Source: an uncultured Sphaerochaeta sp. (GTDB taxonomy: Bacteria > Spirochaetota > Spirochaetia > Sphaerochaetales > Sphaerochaetaceae). From it: DNA of 64,000 nucleotides. The stretch covers positions 2,875,757-2,939,756 of the forward strand of contig NZ_OY763408.1 in the NCBI RefSeq assembly GCF_963667405.1, written 5' to 3'. Shown one piece after another: positions 42,898 to 51,422 of this stretch. The notes under the pieces are model-generated. The model had not been told where the DNA came from. It saw nothing but the letters and a program-made list of their open reading frames with translations, and did not search any database. The position numbers were made by a program, and so were the translations under genes. The stretch's first letter is position 1. Each line of letters begins with the position of its first letter.

Positions 42898-44187
42898 TTA
42901 GGCAAGCCGTTCGATGTCCAGGCCAAGGGCCTGCAACTTGCCGCTGAGGTTCTCATATCCCCGTTCAATCTGGTAGATATTCTCGATGGTACTCTGTCCC
43001 TGGGCGCAGACGGCGGCAATGACAAGCGCCATTCCTGCACGGACATCAGGGCTGCTCACCTGTGATCCTACCAGCTGGCTTGGCCCGTTGACCACAGCCC
43101 GGTGAGGATCGCACAGAATGATGTCGGCTCCCATGCGTATCAGCCAATCGACGAAATACATCCTCGATTCAAACATCTTCTCATGGATGAGGATGGAGCC
43201 CTCCATCTGGGTTGCACAGACGGTGATGATGCTCAAAAGATCAGCAGGAAAGCCCGGCCAGGGGGCATCATCAATCTTCGCCGTATGACCTCCCACTTCC
43301 TTGCAAAGGATTCTCTTCTGCTTGCGGGGAACAAGAATCGATGAGGGTCCGTCCTCAACAAACCGGATTCCGATCCGCTCAAAGCCCAACCTGATCATCC
43401 TCAGATGCTCATGCTCCACACCCTTGATGAGCATCTGGCCACCGCTTGCTCCGGCAAGCCCTATGAACGATCCCGCCTCCATGTAGTCGCTGCCGATCTT
43501 GAATGAGCATCCATGCAAATGGCTTTTTCCCCTGACCAGAAGACGGTTCGATCCTACGCCTTCGATGGACGATCCCATACATTGCAGCAAGTTGCACAAA
43601 TCTTGCACATGCGGCTCGCTTGCAGCATTGCTGATGATGCTCTCCCCCTGGGCAAGGCTTGCCGCCATAAGCACATTTTCGGTGGCTGTCACCGAAGCTT
43701 CATCCAGGAAAATATCACCACCCTTGAGCCGGCTTTGGCTTGCCTTGATGTGGATCTCTCCCTCATCGGAGATGCTGCATACGGAACCCAGGGCCCCAAG
43801 CCCAAGGAAATGGGTATCCAATCTCCTTAGTCCTATCACATCGCCTCCGGGGGGAGTAAGGCGGACTTCCTCATTGGTAGCAAGGAGGGGCCCAAGCAGA
43901 AGGATCGAGCCCCGCACCGCCTCTACAAGCGAACGCTTGAGAGCCCCGCTGCGGCTGCCGCTGGTAATGGTATAGGTGTGGGTATCTTCCTGGATAATGG
44001 TGGACCCAAGGCTCCTGAGCAACTGGACCATGACCTGCACATCCTCGATATCCGGCACATTTTCCAAGCGAACCGGCTCATCGGTAAGCAAGGTCGCAGC
44101 AAGGCAAGGGAGCGCACTGTTCTTGTTGCCTCCCACCTTCACCTCTCCACTGGCTGCCTTCCCACCGATAATCTGATACGACGCCAT
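42898..44187 (-). CDS. murA: UDP-N-acetylglucosamine 1-carboxyvinyltransferase (MurA), Asp-type
   Basis: First committed step of peptidoglycan synthesis; cytoplasmic, about 429 residues. The catalytic Lys22-Asn23 lies in VGGNKNSALP, and the C-terminal DVRAGMALVIAA carries the conserved Arg. The flexible loop reads PPGGDVIGLRRLD, so residue 116 is Asp where E. coli has Cys115, the fosfomycin target. GGAGG 5 nt before ATG 44187 sets the start. It is divergent from the PfkB kinase gene. Confidence 0.93.
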   Translation of the reverse strand: MASYQIIGGKAASGEVKVGGNKNSALPCLAATLLTDEPVRLENVPDIEDVQVMVQLLRSLGSTIIQEDTHTYTITSGSRSGALKRSLVEAVRGSILLLGPLLATNEEVRLTPPGGDVIGLRRLDTHFLGLGALGSVCSISDEGEIHIKASQSRLKGGDIFLDEASVTATENVLMAASLAQGESIISNAASEPHVQDLCNLLQCMGSSIEGVGSNRLLVRGKSHLHGCSFKIGSDYMEAGSFIGLAGASGGQMLIKGVEHEHLRMIRLGFERIGIRFVEDGPSSILVPRKQKRILCKEVGGHTAKIDDAPWPGFPADLLSIITVCATQMEGSILIHEKMFESRMYFVDWLIRMGADIILCDPHRAVVNGPSQLVGSQVSSPDVRAGMALVIAAVCAQGQSTIENIYQIERGYENLSGKLQALGLDIERLA

Positions 44188-44278
44188 GATGTCCTCCAAA
44201 CCCATCCTATCCTTGCCCCATCACTTTCGCAAGGTCCTTGTTGAATTCTCCCCTCGGTCAATGGTAGAATGTGCGTAC

Positions 44279-45295
44279 ATGAAACGGCAGGAACACAGGG
44301 TCTATGGAATCGGGAACCCACTCATTGACATCATCGTAAGTGTCGAGGAGCAAGATATCACAGACCTGGGAATCCACAAGGGAACGATGGCTCTCATCTC
44401 CAAGGACCGGATGGAAGAACTGCTGCAACTGAGCAAGGAACGGCAAACCTCCTACTCCTGTGGGGGCAGCTGTCCGAATACCATCATAGCCCTCGCCTCC
44501 CTTGGTGTTGATGCAACCCTTGCAGGAAAGGTCGGCTCCGACGAGAACGGAGTCATCTACCGCACCAGGCTGAAAGAGCTCGGAGTCCATGATGAGCTGG
44601 TGGTCACCAAAGAGGAGATGACCGGTTCCACCGTCATCCTCATCACTCCTGACAGCGAACGCAGCATGAACACCTTTTTGGGTGCGAATCGCCTCTATGC
44701 AGAAACGGATGTGGAGGAACAAACGGTTGCCGAGGCGGATTTCTTCCATTTCACCGGCTACATGTGGGACACCCAGAGCCAGCAGGCTGCCATCATGAAG
44801 GCCTTGGGCATTGCGAAAAGCAATCAGACCGTTGTTTCCTTCGATCTCGCAGATCCTTTTGCAGTGGGGCGATACCGTGAACCATTCATCAAGCTGATCA
44901 CCGAATACTGCGACATCGTGTACGCCAACCGGGAGGAAGCACGCATACTCTTTGACAACTACGACCCCTATGAGTGCTGCCGCTCGATGGGAAAGCTCTG
45001 CAGGACCGCCATCGTAAAGAATGGGAAGAAGGGTTCCTACATCAGCCATGAGGGCAAGATCATCTCCATCCCGGTGAAAGGCCCGGTCGTCCCTGTTGAC
45101 ACTACCGGAGCCGGCGATGTCTATGCTGCCGGCTTTCTGTACGGACAGTACCACGACTTCAGTATTGAGGAGTCGGGTATCATAGCATCCATCCTTGCCG
45201 GAGAGATCATCACCCAGCGGGGAGCCCAGTTCAGCAATGAGAAGGCAGCCCAACTCAGGCAGCTCTTCGCCTCAGGAGCGTGGAGAACGCTGTAG
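44279..45295 (+). CDS. PfkB family sugar/nucleoside kinase (adenosine kinase-like)
   Basis: About 338 residues of ribokinase fold. GNPLIDIIVSV near the N-terminus, SCGGSCPNTIIALASLG (substrate Gly-Gly), DLADPFAVGRY and YANREEA in the middle, and the anion-hole/catalytic motif DTTGAGDVYAAGFLYG with the catalytic Asp. It is closest in style to bacterial adenosine kinase-like PfkB proteins, but the substrate cannot be fixed. ATG 44279 has no strong ribosome binding site; an ATG at 44261 is an alternative. Its 3' end overlaps the convergent MFS gene by 24 nt. Confidence 0.85.
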   Translation: MKRQEHRVYGIGNPLIDIIVSVEEQDITDLGIHKGTMALISKDRMEELLQLSKERQTSYSCGGSCPNTIIALASLGVDATLAGKVGSDENGVIYRTRLKELGVHDELVVTKEEMTGSTVILITPDSERSMNTFLGANRLYAETDVEEQTVAEADFFHFTGYMWDTQSQQAAIMKALGIAKSNQTVVSFDLADPFAVGRYREPFIKLITEYCDIVYANREEARILFDNYDPYECCRSMGKLCRTAIVKNGKKGSYISHEGKIISIPVKGPVVPVDTTGAGDVYAAGFLYGQYHDFSIEESGIIASILAGEIITQRGAQFSNEKAAQLRQLFASGAWRTL

Positions 45296-46471
45296 CAGAG
45301 GTTTGGCCAGAAGCAGGATCCCGGCAATACCAAGCGCTGCCACCACCTTCCAGAACATGCTGATATCCCCAACCAGAAACAGAAGGCTGGCTGCAAGATT
45401 GGCCAACAGCCCACCCCCCTGCAATGAGAAGGAGCTGAGGCTTGAGAGTGAGGAACGTACCGAATCATCAGCTTCCTCGTTCAGCAGGAACAAGCCAACC
45501 ACACTCATGATGCCCAACACCAGATAGATCAGCACATACCACACAAGAAAGCTGCGTATGGTAGCGGAGAACGAGAGCAACGCAAGCAGGGAAAAAACCA
45601 TCAGGCTGGCGAAGAGATAGAGACGCTTGGGGTTCATTTTGTGCATCAGGTGCTTGCCGGCAAAGGAACCAAGCACACTGACGGCAAAGATGGAAGCTGC
45701 AATCAGGCCAAGTATCCACAACTGGGAATCCGAATCAAACAGATCCCTCAAAAAGGGTTGCCAGTAACTCTCAAGGCTGGCGAGCAGGAGCCCTTGCAGA
45801 AGAACACTCAGGATGTAAGCCACAAGGAAGGGATGCGAGCCCAGTATTTTAAGCAGACGAGCAGTCTGGCCCATTCCGCTCGTTTCCGGCCGCTCACAGC
45901 GTGCAGATTCTGCAATAAGAAAGGGTAGAAGGAGGAGGTTGAGAAGCAGCAAAACCAACCGAGCTCCCACCACATAGAAGGTAAGCCCAGGGCCCGAGGT
46001 TCCCAGACTGAGCAAAAATCCTCCGGCAAGTGACCCGATGCTGAGACAGAGGGATGAGTTGACCTCCATGGCAAGAACCAGATCGCCCAGCTTTTTGCCC
46101 GAATCACGGCCAGCTTCCAAATAGAGCGCATCGAGACTTCCGCTCCCAAAGGCTCGTCCCAAACCGCTGAAGCCAAATCCTAGGCAGAGAAGAGGAAAGG
46201 AAGAAGCAAAGAACAATGCTGTTCCGATTGAGGAAAACAGGAGGCCCAGGGCAAAACAGCGCTGTCTGCCATGGGTATCGGCAAACATGCCGCTGGGTAC
46301 TTCAAAGAGCATCACCACCACAGAATAGATGACCATGGCAAGACTCAGATGCGCAAGGCTGTACTGCTTGCTTACCACGATCAGGCTCATGGCCGGAATA
46401 CTCAGCCCCAAGGCAAAGAAGGAGATCCCGAGCAGGATAAGGTAGGAAGCAGCGTGGAATCTCCTAGGCAT
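45272..46471 (-). CDS. Major facilitator superfamily transporter
   Basis: About 399 residues with about twelve transmembrane segments. The loop between helices 2 and 3 reads EVPSGMFADTHGRQRCF, a typical MFS motif A variant, and the second half has a similar AGKHLMHKMNPKRL. The substrate is unknown; the coupling to an ArsR-type repressor suggests a drug or metabolite exporter. ATG 46471 lies inside the end of the regulator gene (8-nt overlap), with GGTGG upstream. Confidence 0.85.
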   Translation of the reverse strand: MPRRFHAASYLILLGISFFALGLSIPAMSLIVVSKQYSLAHLSLAMVIYSVVVMLFEVPSGMFADTHGRQRCFALGLLFSSIGTALFFASSFPLLCLGFGFSGLGRAFGSGSLDALYLEAGRDSGKKLGDLVLAMEVNSSLCLSIGSLAGGFLLSLGTSGPGLTFYVVGARLVLLLLNLLLLPFLIAESARCERPETSGMGQTARLLKILGSHPFLVAYILSVLLQGLLLASLESYWQPFLRDLFDSDSQLWILGLIAASIFAVSVLGSFAGKHLMHKMNPKRLYLFASLMVFSLLALLSFSATIRSFLVWYVLIYLVLGIMSVVGLFLLNEEADDSVRSSLSSLSSFSLQGGGLLANLAASLLFLVGDISMFWKVVAALGIAGILLLAKPLLQRSPRS

Positions 46472-46985
46472 GATAGGCCACCAAGGAGTAGACGTATGCC
46501 TCCTTCCCCTCCCCGTGCTTCTCATGCTCCTGTACAAAGCTTCGGATGATCCGATAGAGCTGGTCCGCCTCCTCCTTGCTCAGATGCACTACACCCGAAA
46601 GCTGGTCAGCCATGAAGTGCCCTGACTCATCCGTATGGTTTCTGGGCTTGGAAAAGAGGTCATCACGTATCTTTTTGGCGACAAAGTCGGAAACAAGCTT
46701 CTGTTTCTCTTCCCCAAGGGATGCAAAACTGACGGTGACCAACGTCTTTCGGTAGAACGTAGCCGTAATGCCATGGATCAATTCGGTATGATCGACTTCC
46801 ACCAAGCCCAACTCCTGGAGACGGAGCAGATGGTGCTTTGCACTTGATGGTTGCATGGAAAGTGCATCACTGACTTGTTTCGCTGTCATGCATGCATGGA
46901 CCGAAAGGAGGTGCAGTATCTGCTGGCGCTTGGGGTGCATGAAAATCTCGAGGTCCTTTTCTGTTTTCAAAAGAAGTGTCTTCAT
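46464..46985 (-). CDS. ArsR-type winged-helix transcriptional regulator
   Basis: 173 residues. An N-terminal winged helix-turn-helix (about 10-70: FMHPKRQQILHLLSVH, MTAKQVSDALSMQPSSAKHHL, LQELGLVEVDH) is followed by a helical C-terminal part of unknown ligand. No metal-binding Cys motif of classical ArsR is present. It overlaps the MFS transporter gene, which it probably controls. A perfect 19-bp palindrome lies just upstream, and a third half-site includes its own start codon, implying autoregulation. Confidence 0.85.
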   Translation of the reverse strand: MKTLLLKTEKDLEIFMHPKRQQILHLLSVHACMTAKQVSDALSMQPSSAKHHLLRLQELGLVEVDHTELIHGITATFYRKTLVTVSFASLGEEKQKLVSDFVAKKIRDDLFSKPRNHTDESGHFMADQLSGVVHLSKEEADQLYRIIRSFVQEHEKHGEGKEAYVYSLVAYHA

Positions 46986-46999
46986 AACAATCTATATAT

Positions 47000-47018
47000 C
47001 ATAACAATTATTGTTATG
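47000..47018. promoter_or_regulatory. Perfect palindromic operator of the ArsR-type gene
   Basis: CATAACAAT-T-ATTGTTATG. The half-site CATAACAAT is repeated at 46983-46991, where it contains the start codon of the regulator (as ATTGTTATG on the minus strand). Three half-sites within 36 bp point to cooperative autorepression. Confidence 0.75.
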
Positions 47019-47039
47019 TAAAGAGCGGTTCCTCTGCCC

Positions 47040-47068
47040 TTGTACATTTTTTTTGTCCTTGGTATTAT
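47040..47068 (+). promoter_or_regulatory. Promoter of metK
   Basis: TTGTAC (47040-47045) and TATTAT (47063-47068) are separated by 17 nt. The predicted transcription start, near 47075, is directly before the first stem of the SAM-II-like element. Confidence 0.6.
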
Positions 47069-47077
47069 CAAACCCAA

Positions 47078-47140
47078 TGACGTCGATTTGACAGCCTCCC
47101 GGCTTGCGGGCGTCACTAAAGAAACTTGCTAAAAGGGGAG
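47078..47140 (+). ncRNA. SAM-II-like riboswitch in the metK leader
   Basis: Stem P1 pairs TGACGTC (47078-47084) with GGCGTCA (47109-47115). The loop starts GATTTGA and contains CTTGC; the 3' segment contains GCTAAAAGGGG, as in SAM-II RNAs. CTCCC in the loop (47096-47100) can pair with GGGAG (47136-47140) to form the H-type pseudoknot. Downstream, CCTTCC (47168-47173) can pair with the metK ribosome binding site GGAAGG (47185-47190). CTCCTT (47166-47171) could instead pair with GGGGAG (47135-47140). SAM binding would therefore free the sequester and switch metK translation off. The motif match is from memory of the family; the switch mechanism is inference. Confidence 0.6.
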
Positions 47141-47194
47141 CGCAGCAATTCATTGAGTTGAGTTCCTCCTTCCGCAGTTCCAAAGGAAGGGTAT

Positions 47195-48340
47195 ATGCTG
47201 ACACACGGTTCACACATTTTCACCTCAGAATCAGTAAGCGAAGGACATCCAGACAAGGTCTGCGACCAGATATCGGATGCAGTCCTTGATGCTTGTCTCG
47301 CCCAGGACCCCCACAGCCGCGTTGCCTGTGAGGTCTTTGCCACCACCGACATGGTCGTGGTAGGTGGAGAGATTACGACAAACGCCAGTCTGGATATTGA
47401 GCAGATTGTCCGCTCTACAGTACAGGATATCGGATACACGGAAGAGGGGTGCGGATTTGATTATCGTACGCTGAAGGTCATCAATCTCACTAAAACACAG
47501 AGTGCCGACATCTCGCTCGGCGTCACTGCCGACACATCCCTCTTCGGGGAACAGGGTGCCGGAGACCAGGGTATGATGTTCGGCTTTGCCTGCAACGAAA
47601 CCAAGGAACTGATGCCGGCCCCGGTAACCTGGGCTCATCAGCTGCTCATGCGTGCAAGCCAGTTGCGAAAGGAAGGCAAGGCCTCATTCCTCCGCCCCGA
47701 CGCCAAGAGCCAGGTCTCCCTGCTCTATCAGGACGGCAAACCGGTGCACATCGACTCGGTGGTCATCAGCCATCAGCATACCGATGAGGCTGACCGTGCA
47801 CATCTGGTAGCCTACCTGACCAAGGAAGTCATCGAGCCGACCCTTGCACACACCGGGTTGTTGGATGAAAAAACCAAGATCTACATCAATCCCACAGGGC
47901 GTTTTGTCATCGGAGGGCCGGCCGGAGACACAGGGTTGACCGGAAGAAAAATCATTGTCGATACCTACGGTGGCATGGGCCGCCATGGTGGCGGTGCATT
48001 CAGCGGAAAAGACCCCTCAAAGGTTGACCGCAGTGCTGCCTACATGGCCCGCTTTGTGGCAAAGAATCTGGTGGCAAACAATTATTGCACCACCTGTGAG
48101 GTTCAGCTCTCCTATGCCATTGGGGTCCCGTACCCGATCTCAATCTATGTCGATACCTTCGGAACAGGAACCTTGGATGATTCCAAGTTGGAAGATTTGG
48201 TCAGGGAGAAGTTCAACCTCTCCCCGGCCGGTATCATCCGAAGCCTTGGCCTGTTGAAACCCATCTATAGGGACACGGTCAACTATGGTCATTTCGGGAA
48301 AGCCGGATTGCCCTGGGAAGAGATCATCTCCTTAGCATAA
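47195..48340 (+). CDS. metK: S-adenosylmethionine synthetase
   Basis: Makes SAM from methionine and ATP; cytoplasmic, 381 residues. Signature blocks: [76 protein letters not shown] lies 4 nt before ATG 47195. It connects to the methionine operon at 16-23 kb, and its leader carries a SAM-II-like element, so the end product probably controls it. The last 17 nt overlap the convergent nrdG. Confidence 0.96.
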   Translation: MLTHGSHIFTSESVSEGHPDKVCDQISDAVLDACLAQDPHSRVACEVFATTDMVVVGGEITTNASLDIEQIVRSTVQDIGYTEEGCGFDYRTLKVINLTKTQSADISLGVTADTSLFGEQGAGDQGMMFGFACNETKELMPAPVTWAHQLLMRASQLRKEGKASFLRPDAKSQVSLLYQDGKPVHIDSVVISHQHTDEADRAHLVAYLTKEVIEPTLAHTGLLDEKTKIYINPTGRFVIGGPAGDTGLTGRKIIVDTYGGMGRHGGGAFSGKDPSKVDRSAAYMARFVAKNLVANNYCTTCEVQLSYAIGVPYPISIYVDTFGTGTLDDSKLEDLVREKFNLSPAGIIRSLGLLKPIYRDTVNYGHFGKAGLPWEEIISLA

Positions 48341-49025
48341 GGGCAGGGTGCATCGAACGCAGGATCCCCTCTTCCACCTCCCCCAGCACAGTCGGGGGAA
48401 GGTGGATGCGCCCGACATCCTCTTCCCTGTAGCTTGGCGGTACCCGGTAGGCATTGATCGTCCAGCTTGCTGATTGCACAAGATCTGTGGCGATCTGCCT
48501 GAGATCGGCAAACGTGAGTGTGGGGGCAAGTGTCGTCCGCACTTCCAGCTGAAACTCCTTTCTTGCTTCCTTCCAAGAAGCAAGAAGGGAGAGACTTTCC
48601 TGGACGCTCTTCGGGTCTGCACCTGCTCCCCCGATTTCCCGGTACCGTTCCCACGGGGCTTTCACATCAAGGGCTACGTAATCAATTCCGCCTTCCCCCA
48701 GCAGGGATGAAAGCATGTGGGGTCTGCTCCCATTGGTATCCAACTTGACCAAATACCCCAAAGCCTTGGCCTGCCTGATAAGCAGGCCAAGATCCTGATT
48801 GAGTGTCGGCTCTCCCCCGCTGATTACCACAGCTTGGAGGAATCCTTGCCTGCTTTTCAGGAAGTCCACTACTTCCTGATAGCCCAAAGCACCATTTACC
48901 CTCTCAATGAGTCCACGATTATGGCAGTAGAAGCAGTCATAGTTGCATCCTTGCAAGAATACGACACAACTCAGTTTTCCCGGATAGTCCAAGAAGGAGT
49001 TTGCTTCGATGGCACTGATGTTCAT
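48324..49025 (-). CDS. nrdG: Anaerobic ribonucleotide reductase activating protein
   Basis: Radical SAM enzyme that installs the glycyl radical on NrdD. About 233 residues. The cluster motif is [10 protein letters not shown] (Cx3Cx2C), followed by [14 protein letters not shown] and [12 protein letters not shown] 49025 overlaps the nrdD stop (ATGA), with AGGTGA about 8 nt upstream; the longer open frame lies inside nrdD. It is larger than E. coli NrdG and resembles the NrdG2/pyruvate formate-lyase-activase-like type. Confidence 0.93.
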   Translation of the reverse strand: MNISAIEANSFLDYPGKLSCVVFLQGCNYDCFYCHNRGLIERVNGALGYQEVVDFLKSRQGFLQAVVISGGEPTLNQDLGLLIRQAKALGYLVKLDTNGSRPHMLSSLLGEGGIDYVALDVKAPWERYREIGGAGADPKSVQESLSLLASWKEARKEFQLEVRTTLAPTLTFADLRQIATDLVQSASWTINAYRVPPSYREEDVGRIHLPPTVLGEVEEGILRSMHPALMLRR

Positions 49026-51097
49026 GAAACTTTCACCTGATAGTACACTCGCTGCCGGTGCTCTTCCCGCTTTCCCGGGTGGAAATCCTGTTTCGGTCTG
49101 AGATACCCGACCACCCTTGTCCATACCTCGGTCTTCTGCCCACATATCGGGCAGATGTCCACTTCCCCGACAAGGTATCCATGGTCCTTGCACGTTGAGA
49201 ACGTCGGGGTAAGGGAGAGATAGGGCAATTTGTATCGGGTGAATGAGGTTCTGATCAGATGTTTTGCTGTCTCCACTTCCTCGATGCGCTCGGCAAGATA
49301 GAGGTGCAGAACAGTTCCTCCGGTATACTGGCACTGCAGCTCATCCTGCTTTTCCAGTGTTTCAAACAGATCGGTGGTATACCCAACAGGAAGCTGTGAG
49401 GAGTTGGTGTAGTAGCTCTCTTTCTCCCCTGCAGTGATGATCTGGGGATACGCAACCCTGTCCAAGTGAGCAAGACGGTAGCTTGCACCCTCTGCTGGGG
49501 TGGCCTCAAGATTGTAGAAATTCCCCGTCTCATCCTGATAGCCCTGGATGAGATCACGCAGCTGCTGGAGTGTCCGTAGGGCAAACTCCTGCCCCTTTTG
49601 GGTAGTAAGGGAGCCTTCCTCGCCAAAAAGATTGAGACATGCTTCCTCCATACCCACCAGACCGATTGTGCTGAAATGGTTTGCCCAGTATGACCCAAGT
49701 CTCTCCTTCACCGGTGCAAGGGAATTCTGGCTGAACGGATACATCCCTCGCTCTGTTTCCGCCTCTATGGTCTTTCGCTTGATCTCAAGACTTTGTTTGG
49801 CAAGCTCACAAAGCTCTGATAATCCATGGGAAAAAGATTGCTCATCCTGGCTCTCATACGCCAGACGCGGGAGATTGAGCGTCACCACTCCGATGGACCC
49901 GGTCAAAGGATTGGAGCCAAACAGCCCACCTCCCCGCTTACGCAATTGTGAGGTGTCCAGACGAAGCCTGCAACACATGGAAAGGGCATCCTCGGGGTCA
50001 AGATCACTGTTCACATAGTTCGAGAAATAGGGAATCCCATACTTGGCTGTCATTGCAAAGATTGCATCCACCACTTCGCTTTCCCATGGAAAATTTTTCG
50101 TCACCTTGTAGGTGGGAATCGGGAAGGTGAACACACGTGAGGAAGCATCCCCCTCTTCCATGACTTCACAGAATGCCAGATTGATGAGGTCCATCTCCTT
50201 CTGGAACTCCCCATAGGTCTGAGCCTGCAATGCACCTCCACAGAGTACCGGCTCATCCTTCAGCGAAGGGGGGACGGTGATGTCGAAGGTCAGGTTGGAG
50301 AAGGGACATTGGAATCCAACACGAGTGGGCACATTGAGATTGAAGATGAACTCCTGCAATGCTTGCTTCACTTCCTTGAAGGAGAGATGATCGTAGCGGA
50401 CAAACGGAGCTGCATACGTGTCGAAGGATGACCATGCCTGTGCTCCGGCACACTCACCCTGGAAGGTAAAGGTGGCATTGACCACCTGTCCGAGAAATAC
50501 ACGCAAATGTTTTGCAGGCTTGCTGCTCACCTTACCTTCCACCCCACCGAAACCTTGCATCAGCAGCTGCTTGAGATCCCAGCCACAGCAATAAGGTCCG
50601 AAAAAGCCGAGGTCGTGCAGATGCAGGCGTCCTTCCAGATGAGCCTCCTTGATTGCAGGAGGGTAGATGTTGTTGAGCCAATACTGTTCGGTGAAGCGCT
50701 CTCGGATAAAGTTGTTCATACCGTTGACCGAACGACGCGTATTGGCATTCTCCTTCGTCCTCCAGGTGGTATCCTCGAGATAGGAGTTGAAGAGTTCGTT
50801 GGTTGCCCGAATCAGGGCATTTCCCTCACGGACTCTCTCACGATCCTTTCGGTACAGAATGTACGCCTTTGCCGTAGCCTTGGCAGAGCTCTCCATCAGG
50901 ACCTGTTCCACCTGGTCCTGTATCTGCTCGACCTCGATGCGCTTCTTGCCATCAAGACGTGCAAGTACGGTGCATGCGATGTGAGGTGCATTCACCTGTT
51001 CGTGTGCAGCATCGGCTGCCTTGTTGATTGCATTGATGATTTTCTGAACCTCGCAGAGAACCACCTGCCCGTCCCGTTTGACCACCTGCTGTTGCAT
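49022..51097 (-). CDS. nrdD: Anaerobic (class III) ribonucleoside-triphosphate reductase
   Basis: Oxygen-sensitive reductase for dNTP synthesis; about 691 residues. An N-terminal ATP-cone (1-95, VVKRDGQVVLCEVQKI) is followed by the ten-stranded barrel with CGGALQAQTYGEFQ and SMCCRLRLD. A C-terminal zinc site (CKDHGYLVGEVDICPICGQ) and the glycyl-radical loop RVVGYLRPKQDFHPGKREE follow. GGAGG lies 6 nt before ATG 51097. The 325-nt leader carries a cobalamin riboswitch and an NrdR box. Confidence 0.95.
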   Translation of the reverse strand: MQQQVVKRDGQVVLCEVQKIINAINKAADAAHEQVNAPHIACTVLARLDGKKRIEVEQIQDQVEQVLMESSAKATAKAYILYRKDRERVREGNALIRATNELFNSYLEDTTWRTKENANTRRSVNGMNNFIRERFTEQYWLNNIYPPAIKEAHLEGRLHLHDLGFFGPYCCGWDLKQLLMQGFGGVEGKVSSKPAKHLRVFLGQVVNATFTFQGECAGAQAWSSFDTYAAPFVRYDHLSFKEVKQALQEFIFNLNVPTRVGFQCPFSNLTFDITVPPSLKDEPVLCGGALQAQTYGEFQKEMDLINLAFCEVMEEGDASSRVFTFPIPTYKVTKNFPWESEVVDAIFAMTAKYGIPYFSNYVNSDLDPEDALSMCCRLRLDTSQLRKRGGGLFGSNPLTGSIGVVTLNLPRLAYESQDEQSFSHGLSELCELAKQSLEIKRKTIEAETERGMYPFSQNSLAPVKERLGSYWANHFSTIGLVGMEEACLNLFGEEGSLTTQKGQEFALRTLQQLRDLIQGYQDETGNFYNLEATPAEGASYRLAHLDRVAYPQIITAGEKESYYTNSSQLPVGYTTDLFETLEKQDELQCQYTGGTVLHLYLAERIEEVETAKHLIRTSFTRYKLPYLSLTPTFSTCKDHGYLVGEVDICPICGQKTEVWTRVVGYLRPKQDFHPGKREEHRQRVYYQVKVS

Positions 51098-51169
51098 GGG
51101 TTCCTCCCCTGGGAGAATGGACAGAAGGGGACTCGTTGAGTCCACGCCCCTGTCATGCTCCGTGACGGC

Positions 51170-51316
51170 GTGTCTGTATAGGCAAGGTCTTCTGGCTCAG
51201 GTTCATCATCATCAGCGCCTTCCCGGATCACTCCAGTGGACTATGCTGATGACTCCCCTTTACAGCGGCGGGACCGCGGAGGATTCTCACCTCACTTCCC
51301 TTTTCCCATACACACA
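51170..51316 (-). ncRNA. Cobalamin riboswitch controlling nrdDG
   Basis: Read on the minus strand: GGGAA near the 5' end, GGTGAGAATCC, GCGGTCCCGCCGCTGTAA, GTCCACTGG and the B12 box GAGCCAGAAGACCTTGCC (about 51181-51198). The ends GTGTGTATGG and CCTATACAGACAC can close P1. A B12 switch before a B12-independent reductase normally shuts it off when cobalamin is available for a class II enzyme. The likely expression platform is CTCCC opposite GGGAG just before the nrdD start, which would hide the ribosome binding site. Confidence 0.88.
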
Positions 51317-51327
51317 AAATATAGTGT
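51312..51327. promoter_or_regulatory. NrdR box upstream of nrdD
   Basis: Minus strand ACACTATATTTTGTGT matches the NrdR consensus acaCwAtATaTwGtgt at 15 of 16 positions. A degenerate second box begins exactly 31 bp upstream (51343-51358), the usual three-turn spacing. NrdR represses reductase genes when dATP is high. Confidence 0.7.
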
Positions 51328-51351
51328 CTTGTACCGTGCGGTACACTACCA

Positions 51352-51380
51352 ACAGTAGGTTTTCTCACTTGGTTTGTCAA
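51352..51380 (-). promoter_or_regulatory. Putative promoter of nrdDG
   Basis: TTGACA (51380-51375) and TACTGT (51357-51352) on the minus strand are separated by 17 nt. The -10 is poor, but it overlaps the degenerate NrdR box, as expected for a repressed promoter. Confidence 0.5.
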
Positions 51381-51384
51381 GCAC

Positions 51385-51412
51385 AAAAAACGGGAACCTT
51401 TATGGCTCCCGT
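51385..51412 (-). terminator. Terminator of the rpmH-rnpA-yidC-jag operon
   Basis: On the minus strand a stem ACGGGAGCC/GGTTCCCGT (51412-51390, one mismatch) is followed by TTTTTT. It lies 10 nt after the jag stop and directly before the nrdD -35 box. Confidence 0.85.
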
Positions 51413-51422
51413 CTTGCAGTTG

